A stretch of DNA of 64,000 nucleotides from Buddleja alternifolia (taxonomy: Eukaryota > Streptophyta > Magnoliopsida > Lamiales > Scrophulariaceae): the NCBI GenBank assembly GCA_019426215.1, contig CM033392.1, positions 36,066,814 to 36,130,813 on the forward strand. Reading direction: 5' to 3'. A program made the translations under genes and the position numbers. The stretch's first letter is position 1. Each line of letters opens with the position of its first letter. Of this stretch, positions 32,660 to 43,539 are shown piece by piece. The notes beneath the pieces were generated by a model. That model had not been told where the DNA came from, ran no database searches, and saw only the letters and a program-made list of their open reading frames with translations.

Positions 32660-33700
32660 AAGGATTAAAATTTCGTTTCGATGATAAGTTTCGAGTTCTT
32701 AAATATAAGAAACGTATCGGAAACATTTCGGAAACGTCATGGAAAACTTGAAAAAAGCTAAAAACAAGTTAAAAATCGTGAAAAAAGAAGTAAAGTTTGG
32801 TTGCTTCCTATTTTCACTAGCAAAAAACAATAGTTGTGTAAAATGTTTATCTATCTACATTAATAATCGATCAAATTACACAAATAAATAAAGTGGTAAC
32901 ATTTGATTCAAGTTTAACATTTACAGAACAAATAACCGATAAAATTTTAGTAACTTAAATTGTGAAATAAAAAATTCTAAAAGTGTTTTAGTGAAAAAAA
33001 ATAAAAAGTAGTAATGTTTGATTCAAGTTTAGCATTCACAGAGCATATAATTGGTAAAATTTTAGTAACTTAAATTGTGAAAGAAAAAATTCTAAAAGTG
33101 TTGTTGTAAAAAAAAATAAAAAATAAAAAGTTAATATAGATGATACTATGGTTTCAAATTCATCTGCAAATTATATAAAAAAATTACTTTAAGCGATAAT
33201 ATAATAATCTTCATCTTGAGTCACATGATAAAAAGTCGCTCATCGGTGAAATAAATATTTGTTTGATTGTTAGATTTATTACTCTTCATTTATTCTTCTT
33301 CTTCGTATTTTTTTTTTTTTTTTTTTTTACCTTTTTCCATACATTGAGAGATTTGAGAGCTCTGTTGTATTGGCGATAGAGCAAATTTTTTTGAAAAGTA
33401 ATTACCAAACTCTCAATGTTTTCTATGATTTTCAGGGAAATCTTTTTAAAACGCTCAATGTGTTGGCGATAGAGCAAATATTTTTTAAAAGAAATTACCA
33501 AACTCTCAATATTTCCATGGTTTCCATGTTCCATGGAAACCATGGAAACATTGAGAGTTTCCATGGAAACATTGGAAACATTAAAAATTTCCTAGGAAAC
33601 AATGTAATTTCGAAATTACATGGTGATTTCTTTTCCGTAAGTTGAAAAACAGAAACTTTTCGGACGTTTCGGTGGAAAAGAAAAGAAAATTTGAACCATG
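32660..33700. mobile_element. Mutator-like non-autonomous insert, 1,041 bp
   Basis: An exact 9-bp duplication, gtcttgagc, flanks it (32651-32659 and 33701-33709), and the gag-like frame continues across when one copy is discounted. The ends are imperfect inverted repeats: AAGGATTAAAATTTCGTTTC at the left, and at the right a complement starting CATGGTTCAAATTTTCTTTTC. It contains two internal tandem duplications, of about 113 bp (32890-33115) and about 93 bp (33367-33515), and a perfect palindrome at 33514-33544. No transposase. Confidence 0.85.
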
Positions 33701-33848
33701 GTCTTGAGCACCACCCTCAGCACTGGGCTGATCTTCAAGCGTTGGGTTATGAAGTTCATCGACAGCGGCTGGCTGATGGTTGCTAGCCATCCTATCACCG
33801 GTCATACCCCGTTGGGGCCTAGTTTGCATACTTAGTGGCTGGAGCGCT

Positions 33849-33870
33849 GTTCCCACAGACGGCGCTAATC
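33849..33870 (-). promoter_or_regulatory. Primer-binding site of the Gypsy derivative
   Basis: On the minus strand TTAGCGCCGTCTGTGGGAAC directly follows the LTR. It resembles the GGCGCCGTCTGTGGGAA primer-binding site common in Tat-type plant Gypsy elements. It shows that the right LTR is the 5' LTR and that the element reads leftward. Confidence 0.75.
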
Positions 33871-34424
33871 TGTGATGGTAAAAATCGTTAGAGTATGAAT
33901 ATCACGTGTTTGACCACATGGGGTGAAGGAACTGGTCCAACACACGACAAACTAGGTGGGGGGTTGGTGGATGTATAGACTGCACTCAGCTATGACGAGC
34001 TGCCTACGTACCCGGATTGCTGGGATCAAGTCTATTCGTCGTTCGATGATGGGGTTAATCTCTATTGCCAGTGTATTTTTACTGGGGGAGTAGATAATCT
34101 TATATGATAGTCAGCTGCTTTCTCTTTAGCACTCTTTTTGGTGGGGATAGCAAATAATGAGCCACCTCCAGCTCCTTTGAGGTATTTATAAGGAGCTGAT
34201 TATGGGCTCTGGGCTCTTGGGCCCTATCTTGTCATCATCCCAGTAGACTTAATGTTATTATTACTAGGATAATAAAATAGTCTTAGTATTCTTATTGGGT
34301 CTCCAGCCCTTTTGGGCTTGATTAATATATAACCCACGGACTTTGCTTTGCGGGAGATGCCCCGACCCGAGCCGGAGATGTGCTAAATTACCATAATGCC
34401 CTTAGACATTTTTGGCCCACATCA
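33871..34424 (-). repeat. Gypsy 5' LTR
   Basis: Plus-strand ends are TGTGATGGTAAAAATC and GGCCCACATCA. It pairs with 26767-27321, with scattered single-base differences. Confidence 0.9.
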
Positions 34425-34433
34425 ATAATAAAT

Positions 34434-34809
34434 GGTTAAATGCATAAAATCCCTATGTCTTATATCAAAAATGCAAAAAAAAAAAAAAAAACCTGTGTTT
34501 TAACGAAATAGTCTAATCACCCCCTACGTTATTAAAAAGTCTGTGCGAAATCCAAATGTTGTTAAGAAAATATATAAAAGGAAATATGTGTGCTTTTGGG
34601 TGAAATAGCACTATATACTTTTTATACTTTATGGAGAGTGTATAAATATCAAATGAGCATGTGTATAAAGGTGAAAAATATGAAAAACACGCTCATTTCT
34701 AATGGAATTTGGATTTCACGGGGACTTTTTTAATAACTCAAGGAGTGATTAAACTTTTTTTTTTTTGCATTTTCAATATAACACAAGAGGGTTTTATGCA
34801 TTTAACCCT
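34434..34809. mobile_element. 376-bp MITE with long inverted termini
   Basis: The left end GGTTAAATGCATAAAATCCC and the complement of the right end GGGTTAAATGCATAAAACCC form inverted termini that continue for about 45 bp into A-rich sequence. A 9-bp duplication, ataataaat, flanks it (34425-34433 and 34810-34818), as in Mutator-like MITEs. The Gypsy element at 26767-34424 inserted into the left duplication. No coding capacity. Confidence 0.85.
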
Positions 34810-34818
34810 ATAATAAAT

Positions 34819-36017
34819 TGTTTTGATTGCATACAAATACTTTTGGGTTTTAATTTTTGAAGTTTGTAATATTTTTATACTTCACGGGCATTATTATCAT
34901 ATATAATTCACTATTAAAAATAGATTTGAAGCTCTTATATTAACTGTGGAGTGCCAGTGTCATTCCCCCAAACATAAAATAAGAAATTCTTGTAATATAT
35001 TACTTAAATTTAGGGACATGGCAATATGAAGCAAAAGTAACTTGTCCATTTCCTATTGTCTACGTAGGAAAGAGAGAGAGTCAATTATTAATATTCATTT
35101 TAAATATTATAACTAATTGTTATGCAATGCGTTGCACCAGAAACAAATTTATTCACAAAATAATTTATTATGAAGGATTTTAATTCAACCTAACATTATC
35201 AAAACAATATAATAGTAATTTTTTTCTACATTTTATGAAACATCTGTTAGTACTTATACAGCAATACAGAAGAATATAAGGATGGAAACTTAATAGAAGC
35301 ACAGTTAGAACTAGAAGAAGCACACTTAGTAGAAGAAATTGGTACATTGAATTTCAAACATTTCTAAAAGGAAGACCTAAAAGACCATTTTCGTTGTGGA
35401 ACTCTGGATCTTAGCACCGTAGGGTTGAGCCTAATTTGCACAAGTATTTTTTTTTGCACAAGTATTTAAAATTGAATTCAAAAGTTACTTTCTAAACAAG
35501 TCTTGGTAGCATTTCAAGCGCTGATAAAATTTAAATACAAATAGTTTGAGTCCAAAAAACTTCAAGAGTCTGTTTAACTCCCATCTAAACCCTATTTGTA
35601 TATCACTTCAGACCGAACAGATTGAATTGGTTTGAAGTTAAGAAAAATGATTTGTGGAGAGATTTCAAATTACTCCAAACTAAGTGGATTTAAAATGCAC
35701 CATTATAATTGATGAAGTAGCATTATAAGTTGAAATCATCTAAATAATTTCATTGGATTTGTTTTGATTAATTTGAGATCTATAACTTTCAAAGCCCTTC
35801 AATCCATACATCCTAAAGAAAAAGTGAATAGATTCATTGTTTGGTTCTGGATAAGTCGTTTATGTTAAATTAAATGCAATAAATTCAGTCCAATCATGAT
35901 CATTATAAGATATAGTCCGAGTGATTGAAATCGCTCAATTCACTATGATCATGAAAGTGAAACTAACTCTATTGCATTCAATTCACTATAGAACACGGAC
36001 TCATTGTTAACAAATCT
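34819..36017. other. Non-coding stretch 3' of the P450 gene
   Basis: AT-rich sequence without a recognisable gene, RNA gene or element boundary. It presumably includes the 3' untranslated region and polyadenylation site of the minus-strand P450 near 35900-36017, but I could not assign a signal. Confidence 0.5.
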
Positions 36018-37909
36018 TTATGTGGAACATTTGTGAGCCAAAGCTTTCAAGGGCACCAATCTCCTGACCGTGACTCCCATCCTCTCTCTATGATCCATCA
36101 TTTCATTTCTAACAATCTCGTCAACCTCCCACTCAAACTCATGCAGCAATGATCCTAAAACAAGGTGAAGCATGCGGTGCGCCAAAGGTATCCCAGCGCA
36201 AATCCTCCGCCCTGCACCAAATGGAATCAACTCATAGTTCTGTCCCTTGTAATCAATCTTTGACCCCCCCAAAAATCTCTCAGGTTTGAAGGATAATGGA
36301 TCATCCCAGCATTCATGATCTCTCCCTATAGCCCAAACATTCACGAAAAGTTGTGTATTTTTGGGAATATGATATCCCATGAAATTAGTCTCTTGAATAG
36401 CCCTTCGGGGTACCAAAAATGGAATCGGTGGATGTAATCTTAGAGTTTCCTTGATCACGGCTTGCAAGTATGGTAGATTTTCGACGTGAGACTCTTCAAA
36501 TTTGTTGCTCTTTCCAACCACCTGCACAAGCTCGTTTTTGGCTTTGATCATTACCTCCGGGTGGCTCAGCAACTCAACCATGGCCCACTCCGTGCTGCTG
36601 CTTGTTGATTCTGAACCCGCTAAGAACACCTCCTGCAATCCAATCGTTTCCAATATTCATCACAAAGTGCAAATTTAAAAAAAGTTTTTTCTTTGGGTAA
36701 ATCCCAAATAAATTTTATTTCTATTGTTTACAAATCTGGAAAATTAATCATATAGGAAGCATGCTTTTGCATTTCTAGTCACAACCGTTAAAAGACAGAC
36801 GGACGCCCTTGGTTTGGTGCACGTGGTCAAGTAATAAGACTAACGGATAAGACTAAATTTGCAAAAAAAAAAAATACATACCCTAAAAAACTAACTTTGC
36901 AGATTTGTAACAATTAAACAAAAAATGCAACAAGCCGATGTGGACTAATATTGAAGTTTCCCCGACTTTTGTGTTGATAGTTAATTTGATTTTCGCTTAC
37001 CATAATGAGTATATTGAGGTCGTGTTCGGAAATCTTGTTTTCTGCTTCATTTCTACTTTGTTCACTTTCCAACAACACCTCCAGGAAATCTTTATTTGCT
37101 CCTCCACCATTTAATTGTCTTTCTTTCAACCGCTCCGCCACAAATCCTCCCACAATTTTCAATATTCTTCCCATTCCCCTGTCGGCATTCCTCCTCAAAC
37201 CTTGAGGATCAAGCCATTTCAGAGAGGGAAACAAATCCACAACATTGGGGTGGCCCGACCACTCCATCATCTCAATCATTGCCCCAAAGAACTCCGACCC
37301 CTCCTCTGATTCGGGGCCCGCCAGATCCTTTGACAGCATCAGATTCCCCAGCATGTTGAACGATGCTAAGAACACAAACCTCGCAACATGAATCCTAGCC
37401 GATTCTCCTCTAGATTCTTTCCCTATCCATTCTATCATATTGTCTATGCATCTCCTCCTAACAGGCTCGGTTTCGTTGATCCTCTTGTGAACCAACATCT
37501 CCACAGTCATTATGCGTTTCATCACGCGCCAGTACGACCCGTATGGGGACAGCGATATAGCCGCCTTGTGGAAGTCATGAGCTTTCATTACCTCAGTGAT
37601 TGTGCGGTCTGCAAAGTTGGCGTCGTGATTCTTGAAAAGCTCAGTCGCGGCCTTGGCACTAAGCAACACCATGGTGTTGATTGAGCCAATCCTTAGCATA
37701 ACAATGGGGCCGTACTCTTTCTTTAGCTCGGCTATGGTTCTGTGTGGCATGGAACCAAGGTCGAACATGTTACCGAACACTGGCCATCCGTGCGGGCCAG
37801 GTGGCAAGCGGGGATTGGTGGAAATACGCCGCCTACTACGATGGATGAGGAGTAGTGATGGTACCAAAATGCCAATGCACCATACTAGAAATGAATAGAT
37901 CCAATCCAT
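36018..37909 (-). CDS. Cytochrome P450, CYP76A-like
   Basis: Two exons on the minus strand, 37909-37001 (303 codons, ATG at 37909) and 36632-36018 (204 codons plus stop), flank a 368-bp phase-0 intron with GTAAGC donor and TGCAG acceptor, at the position usual for A-type plant P450s just before the I helix. The 507-residue product is full length. It has an N-terminal membrane anchor (about 4-22), the proline hinge PPGP (36-39), WRVMKR in the C helix, the I-helix AGSEST (308-313), KETLR with ExxR (365-368), FKPERF and the heme loop PFGAGRRICAG with ligand Cys448. Such enzymes are ER-bound monooxygenases using NADPH-P450 reductase. Family assignment rests on the C-terminal half. Substrate unknown; CYP76 members act on monoterpenoids, iridoids and other specialised metabolites. 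It is the only clearly intact host gene here. Confidence 0.93.
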
Positions 37910-37971
37910 AGCTTTGAAATATTGATTTGTTCAAATTGTAGAATGAATAATGTTTTTGTTATTCACACCCA

Positions 37972-37980
37972 TATTAATAA
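37972..37980 (-). promoter_or_regulatory. Candidate TATA box of the P450 gene
   Basis: On the minus strand TTATTAATA lies 63-71 bp upstream of the ATG, a plausible distance for a short leader. The surroundings are AT-rich, so chance occurrence is possible. Confidence 0.4.
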
Positions 37981-39789
37981 GTAGGGCTAGCGGTAGTGGT
38001 ACAAATAAATTAATGAAATATGTCTAATTGTTTATTAAGAGGCAACTATTCTGCAAATGTTGAGGAGAAGAGAGGCTTTGTCTTTTGTAATGTCCGAATC
38101 TCCTTGTTGGAATCAAGACCAAATGAGTCGTCGTAATAACTAATAAATAATAATGTAGGACATGAGTTCGTGGGCACAATTAACATTACCTTGTGGAATT
38201 TAGTCATTGGTTCATCTGTCATGAGACCGCCCAAAAATCACTCAATCTGATATATTACTACTATTGTCTTGTTAAGTAACTTAAGTTTGTGATTGAGATT
38301 AATTAAATATATATGATCCAAAACTAAATTAGTAAAAGATTTACGCATATAGGCCTCCACTTTGCGCTTTTCTTTGATCATAAAGACCCTTTTATTTTAT
38401 ATATATGTTGCCATCAATTGTTTTTGTGTGGTAGATAGACCCTAGTGCAAATGATAGACTAATCAATGTGGGTAGGGTAGAGAGGCCTTCTCTGATTGCA
38501 ACAGCGTACCCAATCTGTAGATTACTGTTACATTTTGTATCATTGAATTATTCACTTTGTCGCATTTATGTTTCTGATCTGATAAATATAATAAAAAATG
38601 GTCCCTCAATTTAACTTTTTATGACTTGCCATGACTTGATTTGAGGAAATATTTTATTACGTTTGATTGTACATGAATCTAAATGCGACTAAATGAATAG
38701 TTTCTATTTTGTCTCCGCTGCTACAATATAATTACCAATGGAGCTAATTGATTTAGTTTCTAGTCTTTTTGTAGTTAGTCTAATGTATGATTAAACTTAT
38801 CACAATCTTGTGATAGTCTGTCTTCATGTCTCAGGTTTTTTATTTTTGCATGTTTGTAAACTTTTGGCATATTTGAGCTTTTATGAAGTTTGAAGTTAAT
38901 AATAATAATAAAAAAAAAGTAGTACATTATTATAAAAATAGTAAAATACTGAAACAAAACATGACATATTACAAGCTGAAAACCACCATCAGCCCACTAA
39001 TCTTTTCTTTTTCTAGGGAGTTGATTTACCCTTTTTCTAATCACGTGGCCACGAGCAATTTACCCAACCCTTGGTTTCAGATTTTGATCCGAAAAGGAAA
39101 GAGTTTGATATTATTGTAATCGGTTGGTTCATGGATTCAATAATTAAAACCACTTAAACATGTCGCGTGCGGCATGCTGTCTCCTCTCGTCAAGAGCACT
39201 TTAGTTGTAGGATTAAGCACACTTGGGGTGTAAATGAGTCGAATTCTAGATCAATTTGATAGAATTTTCAAGGTTAATTATGTTTTTAAACTTGAGTTCG
39301 AGTTTGACGAGCCTGATATTTTAAAACTCAAACTTAAAATAAACATTAAATAATTTTTTTTAAAATTAAAGTAAGATTAACTCTAATATATATTTTTCAT
39401 TAACTTATTAAAATATGTTAATAATGTATATCATAATTAAAAATGTAACTCCAGAAGTAAAATGATAAAAAATAATAAAGGTATATTTCTAAATAGAATA
39501 ATTAATATTTTATGTATCTTCTATTCAATAGTATTTCTGGAATGAGGTAATTAGACAATATTTTTATTGAACTTGTGTTATAGAAACATGTATCATGTAT
39601 CAATTAATTACATATAATTTACATATATATTACTTTACATTATTACTTATACTATTATCATAGATTTGCTTTATTGCCATTACCAAATTAATGGTGATTT
39701 GCCCGAGAATACAAGATAGATAATAAAAGTTCTTTAAATTCTTAGGATATCTAGTTTGCAAAAGTTACATTTTATTTATAATATATATA
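37981..39789. other. Non-coding AT-rich stretch upstream of the P450
   Basis: No coding frame, RNA gene or element termini recognised. It holds several poly-A/T and TA tracts (38395-38405, 38900-38920, 39340-39700) and presumably the upstream promoter of the P450 gene. Confidence 0.5.
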
Positions 39790-39821
39790 TATATATTACA
39801 GTAACAAACTTCATATATTAA

Positions 39822-40271
39822 TCATTCAACAACAAGATCCGAATATAGAATAGACGACACACAAGATGGAGGATCATCAGACCCCTCCCGGCTAACAGTT
39901 GCCAACCTAGCTAAAGCATGAGTAGCACAGTTACCCGATCTTCGAACATGAGAAAAAGAAATATATCTAAACGAAGACGACATAAACTTAATATCAGAAA
40001 TTAAAGACGCAACAGACGAATAGTCGGTATCAGGACTATTAATTTATGATAAAACAACCCAACAATCTCCTTCAAGAGTAACTATTCTCCAACCTTTACG
40101 GATATCAAATTCCAAACCTTCTCTAGCAGCTAAAGCTTCTGCAAATTCTGGGGACTCCACATGCGGATAGAAGCGGGTCAACCAACCAACACATTCACCA
40201 ATAGAATTACGAGCAATGATGCCAACGGCAATTCCACCTTCAATATTAAAAATAGCACCTTCGAAATTGAG
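39822..40271 (-). pseudogene. LINE RNase H domain remnant
   Basis: The minus frame from the Copia C junction reads LNFEGAIFN.EGGIAVG, then EALAAREGLE, then GDCWVVLS followed by a TAA near 40048, then HVRRSGNCATHALARLA and a TGA at 39822-39824. This is the C-terminal RNase H-like domain of plant L1 elements. One internal stop is seen. A TA-rich tail follows on the minus strand. Confidence 0.85.
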
Positions 40272-40921
40272 TTAAATGTTAGAAAAATATATGTGAGCCT
40301 AGTCGGGCTTAGTATCATCAAGAACGATTTCAAAGTCGAGGCAAGTGTTCTGCACTTCATCTTTGAAACGAAATTACCCCATTCACGGTGCTTACGGGAT
40401 TTGGCAATCGTTTCCCAAGATTCAACTACTTAGTAAAGAAGTAGTAGCACTACAAACTTTGATACTCTACGAACAAACTTTGTTCCAAACTCTCTCGATG
40501 GACTATGATGAATTAAATGCATTTCTAGACATTCAATATGCGAAACTATTCTCCAAATATTAAATTAATATTTAAGAATATTCAAAGTACTCAAATTAGT
40601 ATTAAATAGTTCTTAAAATAATATTTAAGAACTCGAAGAATATTTTAAATTCTCAATTTAGCATTTAATATTGAACACTATTCTTAAAATATTAAAATTA
40701 ATATGTAAGAAACAAAAGAATTCCCAAAATACTCAAAAGAGTATTTAGGAGAAGAAGGGAGAAGAGAATAAAATTATGGGATGTATAATCTCAAAATATG
40801 GAGATCTATTTATAGAGAATGAAGAGTTTTGGGTTAAAAATTCCAACTTTTTGTACATTGCAGAAGGGCCCAAAAGGTGTGATGTTTGGATGCAAAGCCC
40901 CCTGAAAGCACCTTTTCGGAG

Positions 40922-41735
40922 TACTAGTACAGAAAAGGCCTGTTACAGCGCACATTTTACAACGATTTTTTGAAAACCGCTGAACGGAGAGACTTATTAC
41001 AGCGGTTTATAAGTGAACCGTTATAATGGATATTAATCGGGTATCTATTACAGCGGTTTTTTATCGAACCGCTGTAACAGTTCCAAACCTATTATAGCGG
41101 TTCGTTAGAAAACCGCTCTAATAGGCCGATCAAAATAAGAAAAAAAAAAAAAACTTCTTATAGCGGTTCGGTACCGAACTGCTATAACTGGGCTAAACCT
41201 ATTACAGCGGTTACCGAACCGCTGTAACAGGTCAAAAAATTTTTAAAAAAATTTCCCCCCAATTTTTCCGCCCAAAATTTTTTGGAGTAAAAAAAAAAAA
41301 CTTTTTTTTTTGGTACCGAACCGGTTACAGCGGTTCGGTACCGAACCGCTGTAACAGGTCAAAAAATTTTAAAAAAAATTCCCCCCCAATTTTCCCGCCC
41401 AAAATATTTTCGCCCAAAATTTTTCGGAGTAAAAAAAAAAACCTTTTTTTTCTGGTACCGAACCGGTTACAGCGGTTCGGTACCGAACCGCTGTAACCGG
41501 TTCCCTGTTACAGCGGTTCGCTACCGAACCGCTGTAATAGGTCAAAATATTTTTAAAAAATTCCCCCCCATTTTTCACGCCCAAAACTTTCCAGACCTAT
41601 TACAGCGGTTATTCAAAGAACCGCTATAATAGGTTTTGACCGAAAATAAAAATTCTCTTTATATATCTCACTCCTCTTTCTCTTCTTCATTTGAAATTTC
41701 AAATTTCATCTTCTTCATTTCCTCTTTATCTCTCA

Positions 41736-41778
<43 letters not shown>

Positions 41779-42504
41779 AACGCCGCCGACACTACCACCT
41801 CCATCAACGCCGCCGACACCACCTATATGTATGGGTGTATGTATATTTGTGTATGTGTGGGTACATTTATTTTGTGTATATGTGGGTGTATATGTATATT
41901 TGTGTATGTGTAGATGGGTGTATGTATAAATTTGTGTATTTACGAAAATATTTTTCGTTTATAATTTGACCGTGTCAGAATGACACGAAATTTGCACGGT
42001 CATAGGGAAACGGCATTCCGAACAAAACGCACATTGCGCTCTCGTGATTTTAGCTATCCGAGATCGTTTAAGGCCTTAAATACGCATTTTATTACAAAAA
42101 TACGTATTTTTGTAATAAAACACGTATTTGAGGCCTTAAACGATCTTGGATGGCTAAAATCACGAGAGCGTAAGACTTTGTCTTACGTTTTGTTCGGAAT
42201 GCCATTTCGCTATGACCGTGCAAATTTCGTATCATTCCAACACGGTCAAAAAATTTTTTTTTTTTTTTTAAAGCGCCTATTACAGCGGTTTTTTCCTAAA
42301 CCGCTGTAATAGGCTTCTTAAAAAAAATTTTTTTTTTTTTTTAATAGCGGTTATTTGTATAACCGCTGTAATAGGTATCTATTACAGCGGTTTTTAACCG
42401 CTGTAATTGGCCTGAACCAATTACAGCGGTACCTATTACAGCGGTTAAAAACTACTGTAATTGGCCAAAAATAACCGCTTTAATAGGTCATTTCTGTAGT
42501 AGTG
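40922..42504. mobile_element. CACTA-3: non-autonomous CACTA derivative, 1,583 bp
   Basis: The left end reads TACTAGTACAGAAAAGGCC (the first base differs from CACTA) and the right end TTTCTGTAGTAGTG. TSD gag flanks it (40919-40921 and 42505-42507), and the undisturbed partner LTR shows a single gag at 46941-46943. Both ends carry ACAGCGGTT palindromes (40945-41640 and 42275-42490). Inside are the CT/CCG leader (41650-41830), a remnant of the CACTA-1 minisatellite (41824-41940) and a 280-bp inverted repeat (41968-42247). No transposase sequence remains, so movement would need an autonomous relative. Confidence 0.93.
41968..42247. repeat. 280-bp inverted repeat (hairpin) inside CACTA-3
   Basis: The arms start GACCGTGTCAGAATGACACG and, on the complement from 42247, GACCGTGTTGGAATGATACG. 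They stay paired through to a centre near 42107 (TACAAAAATACGTATTTTTGTA), with about 20 mismatches and one small indel by eye. It fills nearly all the space between the minisatellite remnant and the right subterminal array. It could be a nested foldback element or an internal duplication. Confidence 0.9.
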
Positions 42505-43539
42505 GAGTTTGCAGATCAGCCCCAAATATCGCCTTGGTTGGCGAAAAGCCTCAGGCGGAGAGGAGATTAGGTGACCAGCCTATCAAGGCGCTGTCAGCAT
42601 GGGAGAGAATCTTGTGTGGGCGGTTGCAACCATTGATGTGCAATTCAGCCCCTGACTTTTCAGAACTTTCAAATTGACCCTAAAACTTTGAATCTTGATC
42701 AAATAGATCCTTTCAAAATTGCTCCCTCAATTTTTCGATTTGAACACTTTAATCCTCGAACTAAATGAACCATTTCCTATACGATCGCGGCCGTCGATCA
42801 TATGAATTTGATCATTTGATATCGATTCATTTATTCCAATTATAAACCAACTTTTAAGTGTCATACTTTGTTAATCAATTTCTCATTCACTCTAAATCGA
42901 AATTGAGTATTAAATTAAATACTCAAAATTTATCTACTTGAAATGTAGATTAATTTGAGCTAAAGACATTCCACTTTCAACATGTGGAATTCACTTAAAT
43001 CTCTAACAAAATCATGCTAAAACACGATTTACTCAATCAAGATTTTCAACAATACCCACCATGAATGAAATCAATGCAAATGCAGACTATGCAGACGCTG
43101 AGAGAGTTCGGACGAAAAACTATTGCATCAGGAGAGGTAGTTTTTTACTTTGAACCCTCCTTAGTGTAATACCATCGGATTTACTTGCTGGGCAGTGAAC
43201 GTGATGTATTAAACTGGTCAGCGTTTTGTGTAGACCAAGACAATCATACACACACAATAACTTCTCTAACAAAGTTATTTGTTCTCACTGTTTTGTCCGT
43301 TTTGGCCATGGAACACATCTTGGATTCATAAGTGTTTAATGCTAATGTCTAACATTTGAAGTGGCCCTCACTTCACACTTATATAGGTGACTCCTATCAA
43401 GAGTACCCTGCCATACTCCACAATGTTACGTCTCATCACCCTTTGAGACAATATAGGAATCATTAAAAGCTTTTATCTTAACCTTACCTATGCTCTACAG
43501 ATTTTGCACTTGTTCTATCCTACGAATGGGTAGGAGATT

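Larger units (their letters stand above)
31663..33856 (-). pseudogene. Gypsy gag-like 5' coding region, interrupted
   Basis: Reading starts just inside the PBS (MGTALQPLSMQTRPQRG at 33856), is cut by the Mutator-like insert, and resumes in frame after its TSD at about 32650. It includes the Pro/Arg/Ser-rich frame 31663-32490. A segment with a PPPTIRVLEIT pattern occurs twice in diverged form (near 32540 and near 31960), so part of the region is internally duplicated. I assign it to gag from its position only; no capsid or zinc-knuckle motif is clear. Confidence 0.5.
26767..34424 (-). mobile_element. Ty3/Gypsy LTR derivative, minus strand, lacking RT and integrase
   Basis: Two direct LTRs of about 555 bp (26767-27321 and 33871-34424) bound the element; TSD ataat is exact (26762-26766 and 34425-34429). 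A PBS-like sequence beside the right LTR sets the minus orientation. The interior shows gag-like sequence, an aspartic protease remnant and about 3.4 kb of repeat-rich non-coding DNA, but no RT, RNase H or integrase. This resembles the large non-autonomous derivatives of Tat-type Gypsy elements. A Mutator-like insert lies at 32660-33700. Confidence 0.88.
40277..43051 (-). repeat. Copia C 3' LTR, containing CACTA-3
   Basis: Plus-strand ends are TGTTAGAAAAATA and ATTTTCAACA. Outside 40922-42507 it matches 46300-47522 almost base for base, which makes that LTR a reference for the empty site of CACTA-3. Between 42508 and 43051 it keeps the sequence downstream of the insertion. Confidence 0.85.

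Noticed and set aside
37005..37898. Several plus-strand open frames across the P450 exon
   Set aside because: They are antisense shadows of the minus-strand P450, whose protein motifs and splice sites are clear.
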